A stretch of DNA of 63,679 bases from Eubacterium sp. AM49-13BH (GTDB lineage: Bacteria > Bacillota > Clostridia > Lachnospirales > Lachnospiraceae), in NCBI RefSeq assembly GCF_003464165.1, contig NZ_QSEK01000018.1:1-63679 (forward strand), written 5' to 3'. This document shows positions 19,132 through 29,889 of the stretch, one piece after another. A model generated the notes under the pieces. That model did not search any database. It saw only the letters and a program-made list of their open reading frames with translations, and was not told where the DNA came from. Position 1 is the first letter of the stretch. Every line of letters begins with the position of its first letter. The translations under genes were made by a program, and so were the position numbers.

Positions 19132-20007
19132 ATGAATGACGGCCATCCCGCGGATGGGAAAGAAAAGAGGTTTTCATCTCTGCTTAAGTTATTTGGCAGG
19201 GGAAAACGAGATGAAGATGTAACAGAAGAGATAATGGATATGGTTAATGAGAGCCATGAACAGGGTGTTCTTGAAGAAAATGAAGCAGAGATGATAGGTA
19301 ATATCTTTGAATTCGGCGAGAAACAGGCATCTGATGTAATGACGCACAGAAACAATATCGTGGCACTTGATGATGATATCACTGTAAGAGAAGCATTTGA
19401 CAGGGTAATGGAAGAGAATTATTCAAGATATCCTGTTTATAATGGAGACATTGATAATATTACAGGTATTTTACATATCCGCGATCTTCTTAAGATATAT
19501 GTTGATAAAGATAATCAGGGAAGGAAGCTTAAAGATGTAGAAGATACAATGCTTTTTAAGCCATACTGTATACCTGAAACAAGAAATATAAGTCCGTTAT
19601 TCAGACAGATGCAGTCAGAAAAGATTCATATGGCTATTGTTGTTGATGAATATGGACAGACAGCAGGAATTGTCACTATGGAGGATATACTTGAAGAAAT
19701 CGTAGGTAATATCCTTGACGAATATGATGAAGAAGAAGAACAGATTGTAACCGACGCAGACGGTTCATATATAATAGAAGGTCAGGCAGATCTTGAGGAT
19801 GTAGAAGCCAAGTTAGGAATAGAGTTTGAATGCGAAGATATTGATACTTTGAGCGGCTTTATGATTTATAAGCTTGGAAAGATACCTGATGACGGGGAGA
19901 ACTTTGAGGTGGAATACAAAGGTTATATATTCAGGACTCTTGATGTACGAGGAAGAATGATACTCAAAGTTAAGGTTGAGAAAACCAGTCAGGGACAGCA
20001 TGCTTAG
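19132..20007 (+). CDS. CorC/HlyC-type CBS-domain protein
   Basis: 291 residues. Two CBS domains (about 65-190) carry SRYPVY, GILHIRDLL and AIVVDEYGQTAGIVTMEDILEEIVG, followed by a CorC_HlyC domain (about 205-285). The usual N-terminal DUF21 membrane domain is missing, so this is the soluble CorC form linked to magnesium and cobalt efflux or membrane protein regulation. The acidic stretch EYDEEEEQ lies at the domain boundary. GGAGGA site before the ATG. Confidence 0.88.
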   Translation: MNDGHPADGKEKRFSSLLKLFGRGKRDEDVTEEIMDMVNESHEQGVLEENEAEMIGNIFEFGEKQASDVMTHRNNIVALDDDITVREAFDRVMEENYSRYPVYNGDIDNITGILHIRDLLKIYVDKDNQGRKLKDVEDTMLFKPYCIPETRNISPLFRQMQSEKIHMAIVVDEYGQTAGIVTMEDILEEIVGNILDEYDEEEEQIVTDADGSYIIEGQADLEDVEAKLGIEFECEDIDTLSGFMIYKLGKIPDDGENFEVEYKGYIFRTLDVRGRMILKVKVEKTSQGQHA

Positions 20008-20048
20008 AGAATAATGGTCCTGCTCCTTAGAATGGGGGGTGTCTTTTT

Positions 20049-21856
20049 ATGCGAAGATACGAATTAGATACTTCATATCAAGGCAATATGCCTAATGAAG
20101 TGGAATTTACACTTGATAACAGATATGTAGTTAAAATAGGTGATGAAAGATTTTACAATCTCATGGGCGAGACTATGCTTTCTGCATTTAACGGACTGGT
20201 GCATCCGGATGATGTCATGAGTTTTGAGCAGTTTATTAATTCGGATATGTCTGTCAGATATTGTATAGTGCGGTGTCTTATTAAGAATGGTTCATATAGA
20301 TGGATGCTTCTTGTAAAGAAGCGCATATATGAAGTTGGTACAGACCGTATGGTTGAGCTTGTGGCACAGGATATAATTGTTATTTCGAATGATTTTGACA
20401 TGTATTATCACCGTGTAAGAAAATACAGGGCAATAATCAATACTATTGATGAGAAGCTATTTGAATATGATCCTGTTTCTGGAATGATTACAATATATTG
20501 TTATCGTAATAATAAATCTGAGATATTTGAGAGAACCAGTCTTAATGAATGGAAAGAAGCATGTACACTAAGGGCTTTGTAACAGGTGATGATGTTGTTC
20601 AGTTTGAAGCATTATGTACAGCAATTGCAAGTGGAATGAATAACTTTATTGTTAAGCTGTCGTCATCTGTTATGTCTAAAGGAGAAAGAGTTGACAATCT
20701 TATCTTCAGAGGACAGTCACTTCTGGCTGATGGAGAAAACAGAATTACAGTAGGCGTAATATCTGAACCAGATAGAAGAACCAGAACTGTTCAGGAGTAT
20801 GTCGGAGTAGATGAGGCAAAACTTGATTTAGCGACGGGCATATATAACAAGAAGACTGTAACAGATATGATAACTGATGATATCAATAAAACAGCGGTTT
20901 CAGACAGAAACCGCCAGATGTTCCTGATGATTCTTGATATTGATAACTTCAAGAGTGTTAATGACAGTTATGGACATTATTTTGGTGATGAGGTTATTAA
21001 AGCATTTGCAGATTCATTAAAATTATCAGTTGGCGGACGTGGAATAGTTGGACGCATAGGCGGAGATGAATTTATAGTACTTATAAAAGATGTTACAGTT
21101 GAAGAACTTCGCATTATGCTTAAGGCTATGAGAAAGGGACTTAAGGTATCGCTTGCCCAGAAGCAGCCAGAGTATATGTTCTCAACATCAATTGGTATTG
21201 CACAGTTTGGCAAGGATGGCAGTGATTTTGAGACATTGTTTAAGATAGCTGATGCAGCTCTTTATATAGCCAAGGAAAAAGGCAAGGACAGATATATTAT
21301 ATATGATTATAATAAGCATGGAGATATTCTGACTGACATGAAACACGACATTGCATTTGGAAGCGGCTTTATGAAGCCTATGGCTAAGTATGAGCTTGCA
21401 ACCAATATTGTAATGAAAGTATCACTTGGAAAGATGACAGTAAAGGAAGTACTTTCAGAGCTTACAGATAAGCTTAATATTCATGGAATAAGTATTTTCT
21501 GTGGTAATGATATGGAATGCATATACAGTACAGGTCATTATAAGAATAATGTCATTGAGGCAGCATATGTTAATGATGATAAATTTTTGAATCATTTTGA
21601 TGAATATGGCGTTAACATTGTGAATAATATAGCGTCACTTACTATAGAATTCCCGGAAGTTTTTAGAAAACTCAGAGACAACAATATATGCTCGCTTCTT
21701 CAGATGAAGGCTGATGGTGCTGATGGTAAAGAATATATGGTGGAATTCGATATATTTGGCATTAACAGAAGAAAGTGGAGTGATACAGATGTTATCATGC
21801 TGAGAATGGTGGTTCTTGGTGTAGTAAATGCTGTAAGTGGGCAATTGACAGATTGA
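20049..21856 (+). pseudogene. PAS-GGDEF diguanylate cyclase (single-base frameshift)
   Basis: The span would code for about 602 residues. The N-terminal part has a PAS fold (HPDDV, then NGSYRWMLL) and a second sensor segment. The central GGDEF domain shows LDIDNFKSVND, YGHYFGDE and RIGGDEF, so catalysis of cyclic di-GMP from GTP is expected. No RxxD inhibitory site precedes GGDEF. About 150 extra residues follow. The frame changes near 20550-20575, where EWKEAC in one frame continues as TKGFVTGDD in another; one base is missing. The upstream ribosome site is a run of six G. Confidence 0.85.
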
Positions 21857-21872
21857 TGTTCTGTGTTATAAT
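21845..21872 (+). promoter_or_regulatory. SigmaA promoter of ilvN-ilvC
   Basis: TTGACA (21845-21850), 16 bases, TATAAT (21867-21872), overlapping the end of the GGDEF gene. A small AT-rich hairpin (21883-21890 with 21895-21902) follows at about the start of the transcript. No T-box is visible. Confidence 0.7.
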
Positions 21873-21929
21873 AATTGACAATAAATGCATTTTTATGCAT
21901 TTTAATATCAGAATTTAGGAGATTAGGTT

Positions 21930-22427
21930 ATGAGACGAGCAGTTTTTTCTATTCTCGTGGGTAATTCATCTGGTGTACTTAGCCGTGTCGCTGGAATGTT
22001 CAGCCGTAGAGGATATAATATAGACAGCCTTACGGTTGGTGAAACTCTCAATCCTGAATTGTCACGTATGACAATAGCTGTAACAGGTGAAGATGATGTA
22101 CTTGAACAGATTGAGAAACAGCTTAATAAGCTTATAGATGTTAAGGAAATTGTGGAGCTTCCTGCACATGAATCAGTATGCAGAGAACTTGTTATGATTA
22201 AAGTTGAATGTGGACCAGAGAAGAGACAGCAGGTATCTTCTATTGCAGATATATTCAGAGCTAATATTGTAGATGTATCTAAGGAGTCCATGATAATTGC
22301 ACTTACAGGAAGTTTAAGTAAGATGAATGCGTTTGTGGAACTTCTGGAAGATTTCAACATTACGGAGATTGCAAGAACAGGAATTACAGGTCTCGCAAGA
22401 GGAAGTGCAGATTTGAATAAGATGTAA
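21930..22427 (+). CDS. ilvN: Acetolactate synthase small (regulatory) subunit
   Basis: 165 residues with an N-terminal ACT domain starting RAVFSILVGNSSGVLSR and the RRGYNIDSL motif, followed by the ALS_ss C-terminal domain. It binds valine and tunes the catalytic subunit IlvB, which is not in this window. AGGAGA site. Transcribed together with ilvC 65 bases later; together they make the first steps of branched-chain amino acid synthesis. Confidence 0.93.
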   Translation: MRRAVFSILVGNSSGVLSRVAGMFSRRGYNIDSLTVGETLNPELSRMTIAVTGEDDVLEQIEKQLNKLIDVKEIVELPAHESVCRELVMIKVECGPEKRQQVSSIADIFRANIVDVSKESMIIALTGSLSKMNAFVELLEDFNITEIARTGITGLARGSADLNKM

Positions 22428-22486
22428 TAATTCTTTGGTGTATCCGGAGAACTTTTACAATATATAACACATTTATATGGAGGTAG

Positions 22487-23518
<1,032 letters not shown>

Positions 23519-23542
23519 TAATCAGTAATTGATAATATTTAA

Positions 23543-23568
23543 GGGCTGCCATTATGGCAGCCCTTTTT
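23543..23568 (+). terminator. Terminator of ilvNC
   Basis: GGGCTGCC (23543-23550) and GGCAGCCC (23556-23563) around a 5-base loop, followed by five T. It also stands before the convergent small gene on the minus strand. Confidence 0.9.
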
Positions 23569-23586
23569 GATAAGATTGATTTTGTT

Positions 23587-23724
23587 TTATTGTTCCTGAT
23601 CTTTTTTGAATTCGTCTTTGTTCTCATCGTATTTTTTATTATAAAGATTCTTTGTTCTGTTGAACTGAAATCCAATTACAACAGCAACTACAATAATTGC
23701 TATTATGTTAATAAGCAGTTTCAT
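23587..23724 (-). CDS. Small single-span membrane protein (45 aa), uncharacterised
   Basis: This minus-strand frame of 45 codons begins with ATG at 23724 behind a perfect AAGGAGG (23731-23737 region). It codes for MKLLINIIAIIVVAVV..., one membrane helix, and then a charged tail rich in Asn, Lys, Asp, Glu and Gln. It starts 16 bases after the PIG-L deacetylase stop codon, so the two are co-transcribed. I recognise no family. Its position and topology (short N-terminus, membrane helix, charged tail) suggest a helper or membrane partner of the deacetylase. Confidence 0.7.
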   Translation of the reverse strand: MKLLINIIAIIVVAVVIGFQFNRTKNLYNKKYDENKDEFKKDQEQ

Positions 23725-23740
23725 GGCAAAACCTCCTTAA

Positions 23741-25165
23741 TTATCTTCGCCTGCGGGAATGCTTTCTTCTTGACTGCTGTAATCTGATATATCCGAATAC
23801 GGCAGCACCAATAATAATTACAACAATTATAACAATCACTGCCACTGATACTTTTCTTTTAGAAGTTTCTTTGTGTGCTGCTTTTATTTCCTGCTGTTCT
23901 TTAGCAATGCTTGCTTCTTCAGCAGCTTTGGAACTTTCTATGGATTCCTTTTCGGCAGCTTCTTTAGCGAGTCTTTCCTGCTCTTCATATGTAGTAATAT
24001 TTTCTAACATATCATTGCCGGTATCATTACCAACAGTAGTCCTGTATAATCCAAAATCAGCACAGCTGTATTCATAATCATCTGATACATAGAACCAGCA
24101 CCACTGCTGTGATACATGCTTTTTATAAGCTGCTGTTTGTACTTCAATTGAAGTGCGGTTTCCCATACGAGAAAGAGGAAGCCTTAAGTTCATGGTAATT
24201 TTATTCTCTGTGTACAGATGAAGATAAGTTTTAGGAACATCCCATGTACCATAATTGGATGCTGACTCTGGAAATACAGAGGAATCATTGCTTGTCTCTA
24301 CTGATTCTGCAACAGCATGAGAGAATAGCATATGACCGCCGTGGCCATATTCTCCATTAAGATCCTGTGTTACTACAACAAGAGGTTTAAATCGTCTTAT
24401 ACATGATGTAGCATAGGATTTAACATCATCATATACGTACTGCTTCTTTGCGGCTTCTAATGTCTGACTGTAAAGGTCAGGAAAATCTCCACATACCGGA
24501 TAATGCTTTATGCCTGATTCCCACAAACCGTCAAGCTTTTCGTGTTCTCTTATCTTGGCTGATGAAGTGAATTCACACATATATGCTACCTGTACAGCCA
24601 GGTTCTGTTCTCCACCATATGTTGCAAGTACACCACCAAGGAAAAGGATTTCGTCATCTGCGTGTGTGGCAAATACAAGAATGTCTGCCTTATCGCATGG
24701 GGTTTTCCATGTCTGTACGTCTGCGGGAGCCTGCCCCTGTGAGTATACATGCATATCACAGATAGCTTCGCCTGATGCAAATGTTATGGTCATCTCGGAT
24801 GTTCCTTCAGGAATATCTATATATTCGTGGAGGAAACCGTTAGTTCCGAAAGTTTCAGTTTTTCCATTGTATGTCAGTGTCCACTCATCAGGTATTAAAT
24901 CCCATTTGATGTACAGAGAATACATTTTTTCAGAAGAAGTCACATGAATTGTATCCCCAGCTGAAAATGAGGTCTTGGTGTTGTAAGAGCCATCAGTCAT
25001 CCTGCTTACGCTTCCCTGGTTGGAAAGTGTTATGTCAGGAGTGAGCTCTGCAGCTGATGTTTCTTCTGCCCTGACAGGTGAAGAGAAAACCATAATGCAG
25101 AACAATGCGATGAAAACTAAAGCAGCGAGCTTTAGAAAGATACTTTTTGATTTAGTATAGGTCAT
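23741..25165 (-). CDS. Secreted, membrane-anchored PIG-L family deacetylase
   Basis: 474 residues from the ATG at 25165; an earlier in-frame ATG would put 20 residues before the signal peptide. Order: signal peptide (about 1-35, ending near VRAEE), a beta-rich domain (about 40-150), and a PIG-L/LmbE domain with the metal motif THADDE and a later HGGH. Then come a Glu/Ala-rich coiled segment, a C-terminal membrane helix, and the tail SRRKHSRRRR. PIG-L enzymes remove acetyl groups from N-acetylglucosamine-type sugars. Here the enzyme would work outside the cell, held by its C-terminal helix. The substrate is unknown. Confidence 0.85.
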   Translation of the reverse strand: MTYTKSKSIFLKLAALVFIALFCIMVFSSPVRAEETSAAELTPDITLSNQGSVSRMTDGSYNTKTSFSAGDTIHVTSSEKMYSLYIKWDLIPDEWTLTYNGKTETFGTNGFLHEYIDIPEGTSEMTITFASGEAICDMHVYSQGQAPADVQTWKTPCDKADILVFATHADDEILFLGGVLATYGGEQNLAVQVAYMCEFTSSAKIREHEKLDGLWESGIKHYPVCGDFPDLYSQTLEAAKKQYVYDDVKSYATSCIRRFKPLVVVTQDLNGEYGHGGHMLFSHAVAESVETSNDSSVFPESASNYGTWDVPKTYLHLYTENKITMNLRLPLSRMGNRTSIEVQTAAYKKHVSQQWCWFYVSDDYEYSCADFGLYRTTVGNDTGNDMLENITTYEEQERLAKEAAEKESIESSKAAEEASIAKEQQEIKAAHKETSKRKVSVAVIVIIVVIIIGAAVFGYIRLQQSRRKHSRRRR

Positions 25166-25205
25166 TGATTCATACCATTCCTTAATATTAATTTTTTTCC
25201 TTACT

Positions 25206-25235
25206 ATTATAAACATAATGCACATATACTTTCAA
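25206..25235 (-). promoter_or_regulatory. Promoter of the PIG-L deacetylase gene
   Basis: On the minus strand: TTGAAA (25230-25235), 18 bases, TATAAT (25206-25211). Its -35 element overlaps that of the divergent promoter for the HemC-like gene. Confidence 0.65.
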
Positions 25236-25259
25236 CAATTCAGACGGATATGTTATAAT
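25231..25259 (+). promoter_or_regulatory. Promoter of the HemC-like gene
   Basis: TTCAAC (25231-25236), 17 bases, TATAAT (25254-25259), 35 bases before the start codon. It shares its -35 bases with the divergent PIG-L promoter. Confidence 0.6.
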
Positions 25260-25294
25260 AAAAAACAAAAAACTTAAAAGGTTACAGAATATAG

Positions 25295-26158
25295 ATGAGA
25301 AAAGATACAGATGCAATGTACAGGCTTGGACTGTATGGAAGCGGAATAGAAAGAATCAAATTAAAAAAAGCAATACAGACGATAGCAAGAATGCCAGGTT
25401 CGCAGGCTAAGATTGTAGATATCGGACATGAAGGTTTTGAGGCGGCATGTGAAGCACTTGAGCTTGGCTCGGTTGATATGGCTGTTGTCAGCATGACAGA
25501 GCTTATCCGTATGGAAAAGAATGATGATGACCTGCCGGATGGAGTGGTAATATCAGGAGTCTTAAAAAGAGAAGATCCAAGACTTGTTATGGTTAGAAAG
25601 AGAAGAACTAAAGACATAGTAGAGAATGCAGTTGTTGTTATTGATTCAGAAAAGTGTATAGAAAAGATAGTGCATATGTATGACGGTATAAGCTGCATAG
25701 TTGAACCTGATATAAGAAAATGTTTTGAGAAACTTGATTCAGAAGAATGCGATGCAGTATTTACAACGTTGGAGGATATCAAGGCATCAAAGCTTCATAA
25801 CAGGCTGTTGTACAGATATACAATCATGGATTATGGAGAATGTGTTCCTGTCCATGGGCAGGGAATATACGCTATGCTGACTAAAGAAAGAAAGGAAGCA
25901 GTACGTACAGCAAGAGATATATCACATAAAAGCACAGCGGTATGTTTTGAGATAGAAGATGATATAATTAATAAAGTAATGCAGAATGTGTATGTGAAGA
26001 CATGTGATGTATATGCAAAGATTAATGGCGACAGACTTGAGATATATGCGGATGTTACCGGAAACAGAGGCAGAGTATGCGTTAATGAAAAAGGGGAGCT
26101 TGCCAGCAAGAATGTCTTAACAAGAAAAATAGTAGACAGAATTAGCAAAAATATGTAA
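25295..26158 (+). CDS. Degenerate hydroxymethylbilane synthase-like (HemC-fold) protein
   Basis: 287 residues. Overall order matches HemC: LGSVDMAVVSM (HemC: ADIAVHSMKD), LPDGVVISGVLKREDPR, CVPVHGQG, and a C-terminal domain with KTCDVYAKI where the cofactor cysteine sits (C237). But key residues are changed: the catalytic Lys-Asp pair is T68-E69, the SSxRR arginine motif is gone, and the RGN motif is absent. Normal HemC polymerises four porphobilinogens; this version probably cannot bind the dipyrromethane cofactor properly. No other tetrapyrrole gene is nearby. The function is therefore open, and HemC ancestry is an inference from motif order. Confidence 0.65.
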   Translation: MRKDTDAMYRLGLYGSGIERIKLKKAIQTIARMPGSQAKIVDIGHEGFEAACEALELGSVDMAVVSMTELIRMEKNDDDLPDGVVISGVLKREDPRLVMVRKRRTKDIVENAVVVIDSEKCIEKIVHMYDGISCIVEPDIRKCFEKLDSEECDAVFTTLEDIKASKLHNRLLYRYTIMDYGECVPVHGQGIYAMLTKERKEAVRTARDISHKSTAVCFEIEDDIINKVMQNVYVKTCDVYAKINGDRLEIYADVTGNRGRVCVNEKGELASKNVLTRKIVDRISKNM

Positions 26159-26203
26159 TAATAGTTAATTGATATATATTATTTATGTTTGAAAAGAGGA
26201 TAT

Positions 26204-26878
26204 ATGGAATTTAAGAAAATCGGTGATAGAAAGTTCCAGTGCAGACTTAATGCAGAGGATCTGGAAGATAACAACATTTCGTTAGATGATTTCTTTAACA
26301 ATGATGCAGAGAAGATACATGACCTGTTAGAGATTATTATGGAAGAAGCTCAGAAAAATATAGGAGTTACACTTAATGGCGATGTTATGTCATTGCAGTT
26401 GGCTCCACTCCCTGATCATTCAATACTTCTTACAGTTTCATCAGGTAAGGATGATTTTGGAAGCATGCTTAAGAGAGTGGGAGAAAGTTTTGACAAGCTG
26501 GGGCTGCCAGTAGAAGATCAGATTGAATCTGAAAAAGAAGATGTACCTAATGTTAAGGAAAACACCAGAAAGCCTATAACAGTTAATGCTGGTGTATTCA
26601 GAATTGCAGATTTTGGTGATTTTGAACAGTTATGCCAGTCCAGTGCAAGGACATGGGGCGTAACTAATGCTTTATATAAGGATGAAAATGAGAATACATA
26701 TTATCTTGTATTGCACAAGGGAAGATGTTCAGAAGAAAAGTACAGAAGGCTTCTTAATCTCATATTGGAATATGGTGAGTTTGATTCATCTAAGGAAGAA
26801 AGAGCAGCATTTATTAAAGAACATTACAGTGTGATTATAGGCAATAATGCTATCAATGTAGTAAAGAAATACTTGTAA
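26204..26878 (+). CDS. mecA: MecA-like adaptor protein
   Basis: 224 residues from the ATG at 26204; a TTG five codons earlier has no ribosome site. The start MEFKKIGDRKFQCRLNAEDLEDNNIS matches the MecA N-terminal substrate-binding domain, with acidic linker EKEDVPN and a C-terminal domain that in known MecA binds ClpC. MecA hands proteins to the ClpCP protease and controls competence and other regulators in Bacillus. Here the targets are unknown. It lies between the HemC-like gene and the S66 peptidase, all on the same strand. Confidence 0.8.
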   Translation: MEFKKIGDRKFQCRLNAEDLEDNNISLDDFFNNDAEKIHDLLEIIMEEAQKNIGVTLNGDVMSLQLAPLPDHSILLTVSSGKDDFGSMLKRVGESFDKLGLPVEDQIESEKEDVPNVKENTRKPITVNAGVFRIADFGDFEQLCQSSARTWGVTNALYKDENENTYYLVLHKGRCSEEKYRRLLNLILEYGEFDSSKEERAAFIKEHYSVIIGNNAINVVKKYL

Positions 26879-26941
26879 TAAAGAATAATGTAGAATAATC
26901 ATCTGGCTGATGCAGGGTGATGACAGATAAGGAGGCAGCAT

Positions 26942-28005
26942 ATGAGATATCCTGAATTCTTATCCGAAGGCGGAACTATAGGCTTCGTTGCACCATCTTT
27001 TGGTTGTGCGACGGAGCCTTATAAAACAGCATTCGGAATGACAATTAAAAGATTTGAAAAAGAAGGTTATACAGTAGAACTTGGTCCTAACTGTTATGAG
27101 GACAAAGGAATTGGAATAAGCAATACACCGCAGGAATGCGGTAAGGAGCTTACACAGATGTATGAGAGCAATGTCAATGATGTGCTTATATCATGTGGCG
27201 GTGGTGAACTGATGTGTGAGATTCTGCCATATGTTGATTTTGACAGGATTAAGGCGGCAAAGCTAAGTGGTATCTTGGATATTCTGATAATACCAACTTC
27301 ACATTTTTACAGAATACAATTGCTGATACGGCAAGTGTATACGGACCGTGTGCAGGCGCATTTGCAATGAAGGACTGGCATCAGGCGCTTGTGGATACTT
27401 TTGATGTGCTTCGTGGAAAAGGCTGTAAGGACAATAACGGAATTGTGGAAAAACAGGTTCACGGATATGACACATGGGAAAGAGAATCTCTAAAGAATGA
27501 AGAGAATCCGGCACCCCAGTACAATCTTACGGAGAAGAAAGTCTTAAGAAAATATATTGGTGAGAGTGAGTGTGACAAGGAGATCGCATTTGAAGGAAGA
27601 CTTGTCGGCGGATGCATGGATTGTCTTGTTAATCTTACGGGTACAAGCTTTGACAAGGTTAAAGAGTTCAATGAAAGATACGCAGCTGACGGGATTATAT
27701 GGTTCTTAGAGAGCTGTGATTTGAATGTATTTGCAATCAGAAGGGCTATGTGGCAGATGGATAATGCCGGATGGTTTAAGAATGTGAAGGGATTCCTCAT
27801 AGGAAGACCGCTGTGCTACGGACAGGAAATGATGGGGCTTGACCAGTACAGTGCAGTTACAGGTATTGCGGCAAAGTATAATGTGCCGGTTATAATGGAC
27901 TGTGATTTTGGCCATCTTTCACCTTCAATGCCGTTAGTAAGCGGGGCATATACACGGGTTAAGGTTAAGGATAACGACCTTTTGCTTAATTACCGTTTCT
28001 GTTAA
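26942..28005 (+). pseudogene. S66 family LD-carboxypeptidase/MccF-like peptidase (single-base frameshift)
   Basis: The span would code for 354 residues. The first frame holds GGTIGFVAPSFG and SCGGGELM; the second holds MKDWHQAL and the C-terminal domain with GGCMDCL, WFLESCD and GHLSPSMPLVSG. The junction is near 27263: AAGCTAAGTGG should read AAGCCTAAGTGG, giving KPKWYLGYSDNTNFT, which restores the nucleophile motif YSDNT. So one C of a CC pair is missing. The family includes murein LD-carboxypeptidases and microcin C7 immunity proteins. GGAGG site upstream. Confidence 0.88.
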
Positions 28006-28014
28006 TAATAACGA

Positions 28015-28043
28015 TTGAAAAACACACTTTAATAGGGTAAAAT
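28015..28043 (+). promoter_or_regulatory. Promoter of the hydro-lyase/leuDC operon
   Basis: TTGAAA (28015-28020), 17 bases, TAAAAT (28038-28043), 57 bases before the first start codon. The leader is too short for a T-box. Confidence 0.65.
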
Positions 28044-28099
28044 GTTAAAATGACTATTAATAATACCTGTTATATCAGGGATAAGATAAGGAGAAAACA

Positions 28100-29860
28100 A
28101 TGGGTAGGATATTTAAGTTTGATAAAGATGTTGATACAGATCAGATTATTGCGTCACAGTATCTTTTGTTCCCGACAATTGATGACATGAAGAGTCATAC
28201 ATTTGAATCATTAGACTCTGATTTTGCTTCTGCCGTAAAGCCGGGAGATTTCGTTGTTGCAGATGACAACTTTGGATGTGGTTCATCAAGAGAGCAGGCA
28301 CCAAGCGTACTTAAGGCATTAGGTGTCAAGGCAGTAATTGCCAAATCATTTGCAAGAATATTCTATCGTAATGCTATTAATATAGGACTTCCTGTTATTG
28401 TATGTAAGGAACTCCATGACGAAGTTAATGCAGGGGACGAATGTGAGCTTTCATTAGAAGATGGAATTATCACTGTTAATGGAAAGACTTATACATGTAC
28501 TAAGCTTCCAGCCAAGATGCAGGCTATTCTTAATCAGGGTGGTCTTATTGCATCACTTAATGGTGAGAAAGAAGAGTCTGAGAGTGCAGCTGTAACAGCA
28601 GACGAGGCAAAGCATGGCATGACTATTGCAGAGAAGATTATCGCAAGGGCAGCAGGTCTTTCACAGGTTAAGGCCGGTGATATTGCTACTGTCACTCTTG
28701 ACAGACTCATGAGTAATGATGGAACAACACATCTTACTATCGGTATGTATGAGAAGTTGAAGAATCCTCATATTGCTGACAAGGATAAGCTTGTATGGAT
28801 TGTAGACCACAATATTCCATCAGACAGCCCTAAGACAGCAGCTTCACAGAAGAAGATGAGAGATTTTGCCAAGGCTAATGATATTAAGTTCTACGAGGGT
28901 GAGGGCGTATGTCATCAGGTTATGATGGAGAATCATGTAGTACCTGGTGAGCTTATATTTGGAGCAGACAGCCATACTTGTGCATATGGTGCGTTAGGTG
29001 CATTTGGTACAGGTGTCGGTTGTACAGATTATCTGTATGCAATGGTTACAGGAACATCATGGGTAATGGTTCCGGGTACATTAAGATTCAATCTTAGGGG
29101 AAAGCTTAATGACGGAGTGTATGCAAGAGATGTAATACTTTCTATTATTGGAAAGATTGGTGCTAACGGTGCTAACTATAAAGCAATGGAATTTGCAGGA
29201 GAAGGTTTACACAGCCTTTCAATGGCAGACAGAATATCAATATGTAACCTCTGCGTAGAGGCAGGTGCTAAGACTGCACTCATGGAAGTTGATGATGTTG
29301 CAATGGATTATCTTAAGGAGCATGGCAGAGAGCCAAAGGCATGCTTTACATCAGATGATGATGCAGTATTTGAGCAGGTTTATGATATTGACCTTTCAAC
29401 AATACAGCCAATCGTTGCAAAGCCACATTTTGTTGACAATGTAGTTCCGGCTAAGGAATCACTTGGTGTAAAGATTGATGAAGCATTTCTTGGTTCATGT
29501 AACAATGGACGAATCGAGGATTTAAGAGTTGGCGCAGCAATCATCAAAGGGAAAAAGGTTGCTCCAAAGGTAAGATTTCTTGTAGTTCCTGCAAGCCGTT
29601 CGGTATATCTTCAGGCTATGAAAGAGGGACTCCTTGATATATTCATGGACGCAGGTGCGATTGTTATGAATCCTAACTGCTCTGTATGCTGGGGCAGCTG
29701 TCAGGGTGTTATCGGTGAGGGTGAGACTCTTATCAGCACAGGTACACGAAACTTCAAGGGACGTGCAGGACATAAGGATTCTTTCGTATATCTTGCTTCA
29801 GCGGCAACTGTTACAGCATCAGCAATTAAGGGCGAGATAGCAACAGCAGACATGGTATAA
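28100..29860 (+). CDS. Fused small-large subunit aconitase-superfamily hydro-lyase (LeuD-LeuC-like)
   Basis: 586 residues with the swivel (small-subunit) domain first (about 1-165, DVDTDQII and [10 protein letters not shown]) and the three-domain catalytic (large-subunit) part after it (about 172-586). This order is opposite to that of aconitase. Cluster cysteines are C467 (GSCNNGR, normally GSCTNGR), C527 and C530 (NPNCSVCWGSC). The substrate loop after DTDQII reads YLLF, hydrophobic, where homoaconitases carry an Arg. It directly precedes separate leuD and leuC genes, so it is not simply the isopropylmalate enzyme of this cell. Candidate substrates include citrate, citramalate or dimethylmalate; I cannot choose. 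Confidence 0.85.
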   Translation: MGRIFKFDKDVDTDQIIASQYLLFPTIDDMKSHTFESLDSDFASAVKPGDFVVADDNFGCGSSREQAPSVLKALGVKAVIAKSFARIFYRNAINIGLPVIVCKELHDEVNAGDECELSLEDGIITVNGKTYTCTKLPAKMQAILNQGGLIASLNGEKEESESAAVTADEAKHGMTIAEKIIARAAGLSQVKAGDIATVTLDRLMSNDGTTHLTIGMYEKLKNPHIADKDKLVWIVDHNIPSDSPKTAASQKKMRDFAKANDIKFYEGEGVCHQVMMENHVVPGELIFGADSHTCAYGALGAFGTGVGCTDYLYAMVTGTSWVMVPGTLRFNLRGKLNDGVYARDVILSIIGKIGANGANYKAMEFAGEGLHSLSMADRISICNLCVEAGAKTALMEVDDVAMDYLKEHGREPKACFTSDDDAVFEQVYDIDLSTIQPIVAKPHFVDNVVPAKESLGVKIDEAFLGSCNNGRIEDLRVGAAIIKGKKVAPKVRFLVVPASRSVYLQAMKEGLLDIFMDAGAIVMNPNCSVCWGSCQGVIGEGETLISTGTRNFKGRAGHKDSFVYLASAATVTASAIKGEIATADMV

Positions 29861-29889
29861 GATAAGGATTTAACTTCAAAGGAGTAATT

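Noticed and set aside
23554..23787. A 77-residue hydrophobic reading frame on the + strand
   Set aside because: It begins inside the ilvC terminator and runs antisense over the 45-residue gene and the PIG-L 3' end. No ribosome site.
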